Program-made: the position numbers and the translations under genes
Assembly: GCA_026417575.1 (NCBI GenBank)
Contig: JAOACZ010000044.1
Location: 1 to 36,463 of the forward strand
DNA: 36,463 nt
Direction of reading: 5' to 3'
From: a bacterium
GTDB lineage: Bacteria; Auribacterota; UBA3054; JAPLST01
Notes under the pieces: generated by a model
The model's database searches: none
Told to the model about the DNA's origin: nothing
The model's input: only the letters and a program-made list of their open reading frames with translations
Shown here: positions 8,654 through 16,932 of the stretch, piece after piece
How the letters are laid out: each line of letters begins with the position of its first letter
Numbering within the stretch: position 1 is the first letter of the stretch

Positions 8654-8660
8654 TATGCAC

Positions 8661-9473
8661 ATGCACATCCTGCTCAACGAACAGCCGCTCGGAGTTTCCC
8701 CTGGGTGCACTCTTGAGCAACTCCGCCGTGAATACGCGCCAGAAGCCGACGTCCTCATCGTTAACGGTGCTCCTGCCGAACCTTCGTATCTTCTGCAGGA
8801 AGGTGACCATGTCGTCTTGATTACGCGCGGCGTCCCACCTTCCCCCGAGGAGTTCGAGATTTTGATGACCGCTCGCCATACGCCCGGCGTCCACGCTATC
8901 GTGAAACAAAGTTGTGTCGGTATCGCCGGCCTGGGTGGCCTCGGCTCCACCGTCGCCCTCGCGCTCGCCCGGATGGGTGTCGGTCGCTTGATCCTTGTTG
9001 ACTTCGACCTCGTCGAACCAAGCAATCTCAACCGCCAGCAATATTTTATTGACCAGCTCGGCCAGCCTAAGGCCCACGCCCTCACCGCTACAATCGCCCG
9101 AATCAATCCCTGCGTCCGCTGTGACCCCCATGTGGCAAAGGTTACGCCTGACAACCTTGCCACCCTTTTCGCCCCAGTAAATGTGTTGATTGAAGCTTTT
9201 GATCGCGCTGATCAGAAAGCCATGCTGGCTGCCCACTGGTTGCGTCAGTTCCCCAGCGTGCCACTGATCATGGCCTCCGGCGTCGCTGGCACCGGTCCCG
9301 CCACTACTATCTCCGTTCGCCGCTGCGGTCATCATCTGTACGTCGTCGGCGATCTCGAAAGCGCCGCCGAGCCAGGCCGTGGTTTGATGGCACCCCGAGT
9401 CGGCATCGCTGCCCACATCCAGGCCACCCTGGCCGTGCGCGTGCTCCTGGGCGACTGCACCGAGCCGTACTAA
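8661..9473 (+). CDS. thiF: ThiS adenylyltransferase ThiF (family 2) with N-terminal ThiS-like domain
   Basis: A 270-residue E1-like enzyme of the thiF family-2 type, which adenylates the C-terminus of the sulfur carrier ThiS for thiazole synthesis in thiamine biosynthesis. Residues 1-58 form a ubiquitin-like beta-grasp domain (MHILLNEQPLG to HVVLITRG) like ThiS, but continuing into the E1 domain instead of ending in a free Gly-Gly. The conserved linker MTARHTPGVH leads to the nucleotide-binding GIAGLGGLGS, then VDFDLVEPSNLNRQQYF, both diagnostic of this family. ATG 8655 is an alternative start six bases upstream but lies almost against the -10 box. No other thiamine genes are in the window. 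Convergent with the ATP-grasp gene, 26 bases apart. Confidence 0.9.
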   Translation: MHILLNEQPLGVSPGCTLEQLRREYAPEADVLIVNGAPAEPSYLLQEGDHVVLITRGVPPSPEEFEILMTARHTPGVHAIVKQSCVGIAGLGGLGSTVALALARMGVGRLILVDFDLVEPSNLNRQQYFIDQLGQPKAHALTATIARINPCVRCDPHVAKVTPDNLATLFAPVNVLIEAFDRADQKAMLAAHWLRQFPSVPLIMASGVAGTGPATTISVRRCGHHLYVVGDLESAAEPGRGLMAPRVGIAAHIQATLAVRVLLGDCTEPY

Positions 9474-9499
9474 GTACGCATCCCGGCCCAACCGCCCCC

Positions 9500-10483
9500 T
9501 CAGCGCGCCCGAAGGCGCTCACTCGCGCTCGCGATAATCATTCCCACCAATTCCTCAAAACTGATCCCCGCACGCGCTGCAATCATCGGCAAATCCGAGT
9601 GCGTCGGATGCATCCCCGGCAATGGATTAATTTCCATGAACGCTGGCCGCCCCCGCCCGTCAAGCCGAATGTCGACCCGCGCTACATCGCGACACTCTAA
9701 TACCCGAAACGCGTGCAACGCGAGCTCTTCCACCGCTTCACGTAATCCGTCACGTGGCGGTGTGGAGTAACGGCAGCGCGTGTCGCACTGCTCCTTGTTC
9801 TCGTAGGAATAAATCGCTTGATCTGCCTCAGCAAGCACCTCCACTTCCATCGTCCCAATCACACGCGCACGTGCTCCCGTCCCAACGATCCCTACCGTAA
9901 ACTCGCGCCCCGGTAGATACTCCTCCACTAACACCGGCTGCCGGTACGCCGCCAGCAACCGCTTGCATACCCGCACTAACTGTTCGTGATCCACAATCCG
10001 CGACTCATTTGTGATCCCCTTCCCCGTCCCCTCTGCCACCGGTTTCGCAAAGAGCGGATACGGTAATGAGCATGCTCGTGCCTCTGCCTCCGACGTGACT
10101 ACAACAAAGCGTGGCGTGGCAAGCCCCGCGTCGCGGATCACGCGCTTCGTCAGCGCCTTGTCCAACGTCAGCGCGCAGACCAACGGGTCTGAACACGTGT
10201 ACGGGATCTCATACAGCTCCAAAAGACACGGCACTTGCGCTTCGCGCGCACGGCCGCGCACCCCCTCCGCAAGGTTGTACACCAAATCCCACCGTTCGCC
10301 TGCCACCAGGCGTCGGCATAGCTCCTTCGCTGTTCCGATCCGCACCGGCGTGTGACCCAGCCCCCTGATTGTCGCCTCAAGCGCCTCGACCGTTTCGTCA
10401 AAGTCAAACTCGGCTACCTCATCCTCACTAAAGCCTTGGGCGAGATACGTACTGCGCAGGTCGTACGTGAGGCCGATTATCAT
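9500..10483 (-). CDS. D-alanine-D-alanine ligase-like ATP-grasp protein
   Basis: A 327-residue ATP-grasp ligase related to Ddl. The C-terminal catalytic half is well kept: VLVEEYLPGREFTVGIVG, ARVDIRLDGRGRPAFMEINPLPGM, then HPTHSDLPMIA, as in Ddl. The N-terminal substrate lobe differs: where Ddl has an HGxxGEDG-type motif, this has NLAEGVRGRAREAQVP followed by LLELYEIPYTCSDPL. That pattern belongs to a Ddl-like subfamily, often found beside KamA, not to housekeeping Ddl. It lies 49 bases after kamA on the same strand, so it probably acts in the same pathway, perhaps ligating an amino acid such as beta-lysine; that substrate is inference. The ATG has no clear Shine-Dalgarno. Housekeeping D-Ala-D-Ala ligation is possible but less likely. 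Confidence 0.82.
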   Translation of the reverse strand: MIIGLTYDLRSTYLAQGFSEDEVAEFDFDETVEALEATIRGLGHTPVRIGTAKELCRRLVAGERWDLVYNLAEGVRGRAREAQVPCLLELYEIPYTCSDPLVCALTLDKALTKRVIRDAGLATPRFVVVTSEAEARACSLPYPLFAKPVAEGTGKGITNESRIVDHEQLVRVCKRLLAAYRQPVLVEEYLPGREFTVGIVGTGARARVIGTMEVEVLAEADQAIYSYENKEQCDTRCRYSTPPRDGLREAVEELALHAFRVLECRDVARVDIRLDGRGRPAFMEINPLPGMHPTHSDLPMIAARAGISFEELVGMIIASASERLRAR

Positions 10484-10532
10484 AACCCGCTAATCACGAA
10501 GATCACGCCGCACCTTGAGGAGCAGCACACGC

Positions 10533-11912
10533 CTAAACCATCGGCGAGAAAATCGCGTGCGCACAGGCCGCTTTGCGCGCACGGCGCCGCGGCCGGTTGT
10601 CCGCGTGCGGGCTCAGCTTCTCCGCACGACCGCTCGCCAGCTCCCACACCCCCGGCACCCCGCCAGCCACCCCGCCTGCACCCTCACTCGCCGGTTCTAT
10701 CTCCGCTGCCCCAGGCTCCCCCACTACCCGCGGTTCCGGATAACTAATCAGCATCCCCTCAAAGTTCCGTAATACCGTGTGTGTCGGGCTCGTCGTCACA
10801 ACGTAATTCGGGAATACCGGAATCTTCCCGCCCCCACCCGGCGCATCCACAACGAATGTCGGAATTGCTAACCCACTTACCCGTCCCCGAAGATATTCCA
10901 TGATCTCAATCCCCCGCGACAGCGGCGTGCGGAAATGCTCCACCCCCGGCACAAGATCACACTGAAACAAGTAATACGGCCGCACCCGCATCCGCACCAA
11001 CCCCCGGCACAGCTCCTCCATCACCCGCGGATCATCGTTCACTCCCCGCAACAACACCGTCTGGTTCCCCAACGGAATGCCCGCGTCGGCTAGCTTCGCA
11101 CATGCCGCACGTGCCTCCTCCGTCAGCTCTACCGGATGATTAAAATGCGTGTTCAGCCACAGCGGATGATACTTGCGCAGCATTTCCGTCAGCTCATCCG
11201 TAATCCGCATCGGCATCGTCACCGGCACACGCGTCCCAATCCGAATGATCTCTACACTAGGCACTCCCCGCACCGCCGCGAGCACCTGCTCCAGCGCCTC
11301 CGTGCTCAGCGTCAACGGATCCCCCCCTGACACGACTACATCACGAATCTCCGGATGCGAGCCTAAATACGCCACAATCCGTTGTAAGCGCTCGCCCGTA
11401 ATACTGCTCTCCCGCGCACTCGTCACCCGCTTGCGCGTGCAATGCCGGCAATACATCGCACACGCCGATGTCGCCACAATCAACGCTCGATCCGCATAGC
11501 GGTGAATCAATCCTGGCACTGGCGAGTGATGGTCCTCCTCGAGCGGATCTGCTTGCAAATACGGCGGATTGCATAATTCCGCCCGCTGCGGCACCGCCAT
11601 GCGAAAAATCGGATCGCGCCCATCTAAACGCCGAATCAGCCCGGCATAGTACGGCGTGATCGCCATCTGAAATACTTTCAGCGCGTCATACACGCCCGAA
11701 CACTGCTCCATGGCCGGAAAGAAAGACTGCAGTTGCGCCAGCGACCGAATCCGGTTGCGCATCTGCCAGCGCCAGTCCTGCCATTGCGGCGTCGCCTGCA
11801 ATGCCGCAAGTACTGGTGAAATCGGCGCCACCGCTGGTGCCTCACTCCCTCCAGACGGTGGCTCGCCATCAGGAACGTCAAGCGTGCCCTCTGCCTTCGC
11901 CTCAGTGTGCAT
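10533..11912 (-). CDS. kamA: KamA family radical SAM protein (lysine 2,3-aminomutase)
   Basis: A 459-residue PLP- and SAM-dependent enzyme, probably converting L-lysine to L-beta-lysine. The [4Fe-4S] cysteines are C151, C155 and C158 in CAMYCRHCTRKR. VVSGGDPL is a SAM-binding segment. DAPGGGGKIP holds the PLP lysine. Two Asp residues that hold the lysine epsilon-amino group in the clostridial enzyme appear conserved (CDLVPG and VVDAPGG), favouring true lysine specificity. The last 65 residues are Gly/Pro/Arg-rich and replace the usual short cysteine-containing tail, so the natural end may be unusual or eroded. The start has an AAGGA overlapping the tetR TAA, 15 bases upstream, so translation is probably coupled. 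It sits between a TetR regulator and a Ddl-like ATP-grasp gene. Confidence 0.9.
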   Translation of the reverse strand: MHTEAKAEGTLDVPDGEPPSGGSEAPAVAPISPVLAALQATPQWQDWRWQMRNRIRSLAQLQSFFPAMEQCSGVYDALKVFQMAITPYYAGLIRRLDGRDPIFRMAVPQRAELCNPPYLQADPLEEDHHSPVPGLIHRYADRALIVATSACAMYCRHCTRKRVTSARESSITGERLQRIVAYLGSHPEIRDVVVSGGDPLTLSTEALEQVLAAVRGVPSVEIIRIGTRVPVTMPMRITDELTEMLRKYHPLWLNTHFNHPVELTEEARAACAKLADAGIPLGNQTVLLRGVNDDPRVMEELCRGLVRMRVRPYYLFQCDLVPGVEHFRTPLSRGIEIMEYLRGRVSGLAIPTFVVDAPGGGGKIPVFPNYVVTTSPTHTVLRNFEGMLISYPEPRVVGEPGAAEIEPASEGAGGVAGGVPGVWELASGRAEKLSPHADNRPRRRARKAACAHAIFSPMV

Positions 11913-11927
11913 TGTCAGTGCGTGTCC

Positions 11928-12653
11928 TTACGGGGTTGGCACTGAAGCCGCCGGCGGCGCACTCTGCTCCGCCCGCTCCAGTAAAGCTCCTTTCATCGCG
12001 CTTATCATCGCGCGCCGCAATGGCTCAAAACTCTTCTCCACTTCCTGCCGTGGCACGCCTAGCGTGTCAAACGCAAATACCCCCGTGTGAAAACCCGCAA
12101 TTGCTCGCACCACTCGCCGTACCGTCTCCACTGTCGGCGCCGCTGGCAAAAGCGGCCCCAATAATCGCGCAATCACTCCTAAATACGCCTCAAACGGCGG
12201 GTCCAGCGGGTTCGTCGCGTCCCGCTCACTCCTCAACAACGTCTGCCCCTGAAACAATAATGCAAACTCCGCAGGATGCGCCGTGAAAAATGCCGTGTGA
12301 ACATTCAATAGCTTCTCTAACGCATCATCAAGATCCCGCGGCGTCTTCAGCCCTGCCTCCACTTGCGCCCCCAGCTCCGACAGCGTCTGCTCTGCCAACG
12401 CCACAAGGATGTTCTCTTTCGAAGTAAAATGCCGGTAAAACGTCCCCTTCCCCAAATCCGCTTGCTCTGTAATATCCTCAATTGTCGTGGCAAGAAACCC
12501 TTTCGCGCAAAACCGCGCAAGCGCCGCCGCCAGCAAACGCTGGCGCGTGCGCAATGTCCGCTTCTGCATCCGCGTCGTCGGGCTCCCTGCAAGAGGTTTA
12601 ACCACTTTCACCTCTTTTTGACTTCTAAAACCATTATTGACCTTCCCAGTCAC
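11928..12653 (-). CDS. TetR/AcrR family transcriptional regulator
   Basis: A repressor-type regulator of about 241 residues. The HTH is clear: TRQRLLAAALARFCAKGF, then TTIEDITEQADLGKGTFYRHF with the TetR recognition helix and KGTFYRHF signature. The C-terminal ligand domain is helical and unassigned. The open frame reaches 12710 but the promoter lies inside that extension, so the start must be downstream. GTG 12653 is nine bases after the -10 box; GTG 12611 and 12605 are alternatives nearer the HTH. It is the first gene before kamA and the ATP-grasp gene, and two TGACC-AGTCA palindromes flank its promoter, so it probably represses its own operon. The inducer is unknown, perhaps an amino-acid derivative. 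Confidence 0.88.
   Translation of the reverse strand: MTGKVNNGFRSQKEVKVVKPLAGSPTTRMQKRTLRTRQRLLAAALARFCAKGFLATTIEDITEQADLGKGTFYRHFTSKENILVALAEQTLSELGAQVEAGLKTPRDLDDALEKLLNVHTAFFTAHPAEFALLFQGQTLLRSERDATNPLDPPFEAYLGVIARLLGPLLPAAPTVETVRRVVRAIAGFHTGVFAFDTLGVPRQEVEKSFEPLRRAMISAMKGALLERAEQSAPPAASVPTP
12638..12652. promoter_or_regulatory. Candidate TetR operator B
   Basis: TGACCTTCCCAGTCA, an imperfect palindrome with TGACC/AGTCA arms and a five-base centre. It lies at the start of the transcript and over the first codons of the regulator. It shares both arms with the site at 12677-12690. Binding by the adjacent TetR protein is inferred. Confidence 0.4.
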
Positions 12654-12662
12654 TTCGGCACC

Positions 12663-12691
12663 ATTGTACACAAAAATGACCATAAAGTCAA
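12663..12691 (-). promoter_or_regulatory. Sigma-70 promoter of tetR-kamA-ATP-grasp operon
   Basis: Minus-strand TTGACT (12686-12691), a 17-base spacer and TACAAT (12663-12668). Both boxes match five of six consensus bases. The predicted start is near 12656, three bases before GTG 12653. Operator-like palindrome A covers the -35 and part of the spacer, as expected for autorepression. Confidence 0.7.
12677..12690. promoter_or_regulatory. Candidate TetR operator A
   Basis: TGACCATAAAGTCA, a palindrome with TGACC/AGTCA arms and a four-base centre, overlapping the -35 box of the tetR-kamA promoter. The same arms recur at 12638-12652. Position and repetition suggest a repressor site. Confidence 0.4.
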
Positions 12692-13244
12692 GTAGGCACC
12701 CGTTAGTCACACTTTCAGGCTACCTGCCACAATATGTTGATGAGGGTCGATCTAACGATGAAAAGACAAATCATGACATATATTTTCCTATTGTCATTTT
12801 ATTTCTCACATTGGTAATTTTGTGTACAGCGCGTCAATCATGACATAGACCTGGTTATTCACAGCATCTTTACGCTCCCTCTTCCCGCTCGTGCCCGAGC
12901 AATTCCCAGCATCTTCCCTTCCGCCACGGACAATACTTAAATGCATCCCTATCTTCTCGCTCATTTGCAAAACCTTTTGCTGGTTTTCACTGCGCGGTAG
13001 CCCAAACCTGCCGTTTTCCCCAGTGGCATTATTGCTTCTGCACCTGGCATTGACGTCGCATCTCGCGCCAACGTGCCTACGGACCTCCCGTCACGTCCAT
13101 GAGCTCACTCCACCCGCAAATTAGACAGCTGCAGCAAGTTAATTGACTTGCATAGATGGTACCTATCACCATACCCATCCCTACTCTCTCCAGGAATGAG
13201 TCTGCAAACCGACACCAACGCTTCACTTCAAAACCCACTTTTGC
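12692..13244. other. Divergent intergenic region upstream of tetR and the beta-helix gene
   Basis: About 550 bases without a gene, clearly more AT-rich than the neighbours around 12740-12850. It contains a perfect 12-base direct repeat AATCATGACATA at 12769-12780 and 12836-12847, 67 bases apart, which could be regulator sites. No RNA gene or membrane peptide is evident. Confidence 0.5.
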
Positions 13245-13277
13245 TATACTGATGCACCCAGCATAAACGTTTATACT
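13245..13277 (+). promoter_or_regulatory. Tandem -10-like repeats before the beta-helix gene
   Basis: TATACTGATGCA occurs twice exactly, at 13245-13256 and 13272-13283, 27 bases apart. Each begins with a -10-like TATACT hexamer. TTCACT at 13222-13227 is a possible weak -35 for the first copy. The second copy is 15 bases from the ATG at 13293. Confidence 0.35.
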
Positions 13278-13292
13278 GATGCAAGGCCAAAG

Positions 13293-16200
13293 ATGAACAC
13301 GCTCCACACCCAACATTTCGCCAGACCGATCTCACTTGCCATGCTCACCTGGCATCTCGCTGCAGCACCGTTTTCCTGGCAGATGGCACCAGCACGTGTG
13401 GACTCCCGCGGTGACTTGCACTGGCAACCCCAGCCCGCTCTCTTTCGCCCAGGCGCCGTGTGTCGCTACATTGACTTCGTAAATGGCAACGACTCCCAGC
13501 CAGGTACTAACGCAGCCACCGCATGGAAACATCATCCCTGGGATCCACAGGCTACTGGTCGCGCCAGATCCGATACCACCGCCGACACCTACATCTTTAA
13601 GAGAGGTGTTGTCTACCGCGGTGCTCTGCTGCCCCCTACCACATCTGCTGGGCACCCTATCCAGCTCACTGTGGACCCAACGTGGGGCCATGGCGAGGCC
13701 TGTCTTGCTGGCTCCGAGCTCGTCACCAACTGGCAACGCGGTGCACATCCCCGCATGCCCATCCCCGATCACGTCTGGTATGCAGACCTTCCCTTCGCCC
13801 CTCGTGCAGTCTTTCTCGTCGACCCCACCGGTGCCATCACCCGCCTCAACTTGGCGCGCACTCCCAACTGGCGCGTCACCGACCCAGATGATCCGCTCGC
13901 CGAGTGGTGGCTCTGGGAAAATCCTCGCTGGTGGACCGGCGCCCATAAAACAAATCTCAATGGCCGAATGGTCCACCTCGGTATTGATACCCAACACCTC
14001 TCCGGCTCCCCCGAGGACTACGTCGGTGGCTACGTCTGGACGGAGTGGGGTGTCGTGATGGGTGCACCCTACGCCACTAAAATCGAAGCATTCGACCCGG
14101 TCCAAAGGGCCCTCGCCTTCGAAGGCCCGTGGTTGGCTGACTCCCAACAAATTCATCGCCACAACCGCTACATGCTCGAAGATTTGCCGCACTTCCTCGA
14201 CGAGCCAGGTGAATTCTGGTTCGAAAAACGTGGCCCCGGCGGCCGCCTCTACGTCTGGCTGCCTCACAACGCTGACCCGCGCGCGCTCACCATCGAGGCG
14301 GCCTGCCGTCCTTGCCTCCTCGACGCCTCTCGCCTAAACTATGTTCATATCAACGGCCTCACGTTCCGTTTCAATAACCCCCACTGGCACCTTGAGTTCC
14401 AAGGCTGGCAACACCCTGACGTTGAATGTGCTGCTATCCGCGTGCGCGGATCTGCCGATACCTTGGCCATCACTCACTGTCGCTTCGAACACGTCGTCGA
14501 AGCTATTCGCCTGCAAGCTACCGCACCCGGCGGTATCGCCAACATCCTTATCGCAGATAACATTATCGCCCACACCGACCATGGTGGTATCACCCTCTCT
14601 GAGGGCACTCGCGCTCTCGGCCACACCTTGTCCAACGTCCGTGTCCTCCGTAACTACTTGCGTATGATCGGCTTTCGCCCCGCACGCGTCAATGGCCACA
14701 TGGCTCTCACCCTCCAGTTCCCTGATCGCGCCGAAGTCGCTGGCAATATCATCGAACGTTGTGGCGGAGCGGGTATCTTTGTCTTCGGCGGTAAAGCTAG
14801 TGGCACCCACGACGATGTGCCCTTTACCCGCATCCTCATCCATCATAACAAAGTCGTTGACTCTCTCCTCATCGCAAATGACTGGGGCGGCATTGAAACA
14901 TGGCAAGGTGGTCCGTTCTACGTGTTTAACAATGTCTCTGGCAATCCCGGCGGCTTGATGCACTGGACCTACGACCCTCATAAACGCGAGGGCACACCGC
15001 GCTTCGGCCACGCCTATTACTTAGACGGCGCTTTCAAGAATTACCATTTCAACAACATCGCGTGGGGCAAAAATAATGACCTCGGCAGCAAATACGCTAA
15101 CTGCGCCGCTTTTCAGGAAATTATTGGTTATCAGAATACCTTCTTCAACAACACCGTCTACAAATTTGTCGTCGCTAGCCGCCGCCAGGCGCCCCAGGCC
15201 GGCCGCAATAAATATCTCGGCAATGTCTTCGTAGATATCTCTCAGCAGGTCTTCCGGCACAGTGACAAAGAAGGCGTGGATCCCAACGCCCGCGATGCCG
15301 GTGCCCAAGCTGAACACTTCGCCTACGAAACGCTCGCCTATGCGAATAACGTCTTTTACGCCGTCACAAACCGCTTCGGCGTGTTCGAAGCCGAAGGCGG
15401 TGATTACACGGACTGGCCTGCCTTCCGCGCAGCCCTACAACAGCGAAAAGCACTGGCCTGGGACAGCAGCGTAGTCGCCAGCACGCCTCCCCTCCGCGAT
15501 CCCGCGCAGCACGACTTTCGCCCTACCCCTTCCTCCGACACCCGCGCGCGCGGCGTCCGCTCGTTCGTGCCCTGGGCCTTGTACGCCGTGGTCGGCGAGT
15601 GGCACTTCCTCCTCAATCACCTTGATCCAACGCGCGTCTTCGATGAGCATTGGTACCTCACTCACTACCATGTCGAGCGCGATACCTATTATCAACGTCC
15701 CACCTACGACCTGCGCGCTGTGGGCGTCCAGGCCCAAAACTATGTCCCGGGACCCCTCGAAAATTGGACCCGTGGCGCCCTCCAGCTTAACGGGTACGAT
15801 CAGTACCTCCTCCTCGAACATGATCGCATCATGCAACCCTACACGTACACCGTGCGCGGGCGACGCCAGCGCGGTGGCTGGGCCCGCGCACTCCTTCCCG
15901 AGAGCATTCTCCCCGGTCAGCCTTTCGAGGTCAAACTCTCCTTCCCACGCCTCGAAACAGGCCTGTACGTCTGCGCGCACCTCCATTGGATCCGCGGCGA
16001 AAACTGGGGCGGCTTCAACGCTTGGGGTGGCCCAGCACAATCACTCACTACTCCCGGGCCCTACGTTTTCCGCTTCGTCCCTGAAGACAAAGAAGGCCTC
16101 ACCGCTTTCTCGCTCCTCGTCTTCCTCAGCCCTACTGGAAACTACGACGACCACATCAAAAGCGCAAGCGTCCTCATCGGCAAGGCAAACCCTAACAGCC

Positions 16201-16808
16201 CCCGTACCACCCGCCGCGTCGCCCTCGGCGGCCACGAGCTCGATACCCTCCAACGTGTCACTGTCAAGGGCACGCAGCTACGATCTCCCCAAGTCCATGA
16301 CTCCAGCTTCCTCATCGAAGCCTACCTCAAATTTGACTCCCTCCACTCCAATGGCATCATCATCGCCAAAACAGACGGAACTAATGGCTGGGGTCTGTAC
16401 CTCACTGACCCCGCCACTCTCGAATTCCGTATCACTTCGCTCGGTGCCTCTCATTCCCTGCTTCTCACCAACGCCGTCGCCACCGGCCAATGGCACCACG
16501 TCGTTGCAGAATTCGATCGGCCCAACGGCTGGATGACTCTCTACTTGAATGGCACTCAAGTCGTCCAGCAAGCTTGTGTACTGAGCCCAAGCGCCTCACT
16601 CGCCAACCCGGCCGACCTCCTCGCAGGCAAAAACCTCGCATGCACACTCGAGTTCCTCCGCCTCGCTCTCGGCACACTCGCCGACGCCCACACTACCATC
16701 GAAGAGCTGTATGCATGGCAATTTGACGGCCCTCAGTACCGTGATTTCACCGGCTGCAAGCGCCTCCCCACACCCGACGCCGGCGCATTACAATCCCGTA
16801 CCCCTTAG
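13293..16808 (+). CDS. Giant exported parallel beta-helix protein with C-terminal LamG domain
   Basis: A 1171-residue protein, probably a polysaccharide-active enzyme or surface protein. A hydrophobic N-terminal stretch (about residues 12-35) may be a signal peptide. Residues 60-220 resemble the entry region of right-handed beta-helix proteins (YIDFVNGNDSQPGTN-type start, then TYIFKRGVVYRG). Residues 330-640 hold helix coils with repeated I-x-N/H-N patterns such as ILIADNIIAHTDHGGITLSEG and VLRNYLRM. Around 850-970 is a beta-sandwich-like segment, and about 1000-1150 is a LamG/concanavalin-like domain (GTNGWGLYL, GQWHHVVAEFD, LYLNGTQV). There is no PEP-CTERM tail. An SGNH hydrolase gene follows on the same strand. 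I cannot assign a lyase or hydrolase family from residues alone. Confidence 0.8.
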   Translation: MNTLHTQHFARPISLAMLTWHLAAAPFSWQMAPARVDSRGDLHWQPQPALFRPGAVCRYIDFVNGNDSQPGTNAATAWKHHPWDPQATGRARSDTTADTYIFKRGVVYRGALLPPTTSAGHPIQLTVDPTWGHGEACLAGSELVTNWQRGAHPRMPIPDHVWYADLPFAPRAVFLVDPTGAITRLNLARTPNWRVTDPDDPLAEWWLWENPRWWTGAHKTNLNGRMVHLGIDTQHLSGSPEDYVGGYVWTEWGVVMGAPYATKIEAFDPVQRALAFEGPWLADSQQIHRHNRYMLEDLPHFLDEPGEFWFEKRGPGGRLYVWLPHNADPRALTIEAACRPCLLDASRLNYVHINGLTFRFNNPHWHLEFQGWQHPDVECAAIRVRGSADTLAITHCRFEHVVEAIRLQATAPGGIANILIADNIIAHTDHGGITLSEGTRALGHTLSNVRVLRNYLRMIGFRPARVNGHMALTLQFPDRAEVAGNIIERCGGAGIFVFGGKASGTHDDVPFTRILIHHNKVVDSLLIANDWGGIETWQGGPFYVFNNVSGNPGGLMHWTYDPHKREGTPRFGHAYYLDGAFKNYHFNNIAWGKNNDLGSKYANCAAFQEIIGYQNTFFNNTVYKFVVASRRQAPQAGRNKYLGNVFVDISQQVFRHSDKEGVDPNARDAGAQAEHFAYETLAYANNVFYAVTNRFGVFEAEGGDYTDWPAFRAALQQRKALAWDSSVVASTPPLRDPAQHDFRPTPSSDTRARGVRSFVPWALYAVVGEWHFLLNHLDPTRVFDEHWYLTHYHVERDTYYQRPTYDLRAVGVQAQNYVPGPLENWTRGALQLNGYDQYLLLEHDRIMQPYTYTVRGRRQRGGWARALLPESILPGQPFEVKLSFPRLETGLYVCAHLHWIRGENWGGFNAWGGPAQSLTTPGPYVFRFVPEDKEGLTAFSLLVFLSPTGNYDDHIKSASVLIGKANPNSPRTTRRVALGGHELDTLQRVTVKGTQLRSPQVHDSSFLIEAYLKFDSLHSNGIIIAKTDGTNGWGLYLTDPATLEFRITSLGASHSLLLTNAVATGQWHHVVAEFDRPNGWMTLYLNGTQVVQQACVLSPSASLANPADLLAGKNLACTLEFLRLALGTLADAHTTIEELYAWQFDGPQYRDFTGCKRLPTPDAGALQSRTP

Positions 16809-16932
16809 CCCACCTAACCCGCCCCGCTGCCGCTACCACCCTCCCTTGTTCTCGCAAACTACTACCACCGCTGCCTTTTTGTTACCATATTTCCTCACAC
16901 TACTAATAACACCGCAACCGTACGCAGCTGCC

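Noticed and set aside
8300-8654. Possible TPP riboswitch before thiF
   Set aside because: The conserved thi-box sequences are absent, and the predicted transcription start at about 8660 leaves no leader.
8553-9491. 312-residue open frame opposite thiF
   Set aside because: It is the antisense shadow of thiF, with Gly/Asp-rich low-complexity translation and no domain; the ThiF family match on the plus strand is decisive.
13332-14267. 311-residue frame opposite the beta-helix gene
   Set aside because: Antisense shadow produced by the C-rich top strand; no signature and overlaps a well-supported gene completely.
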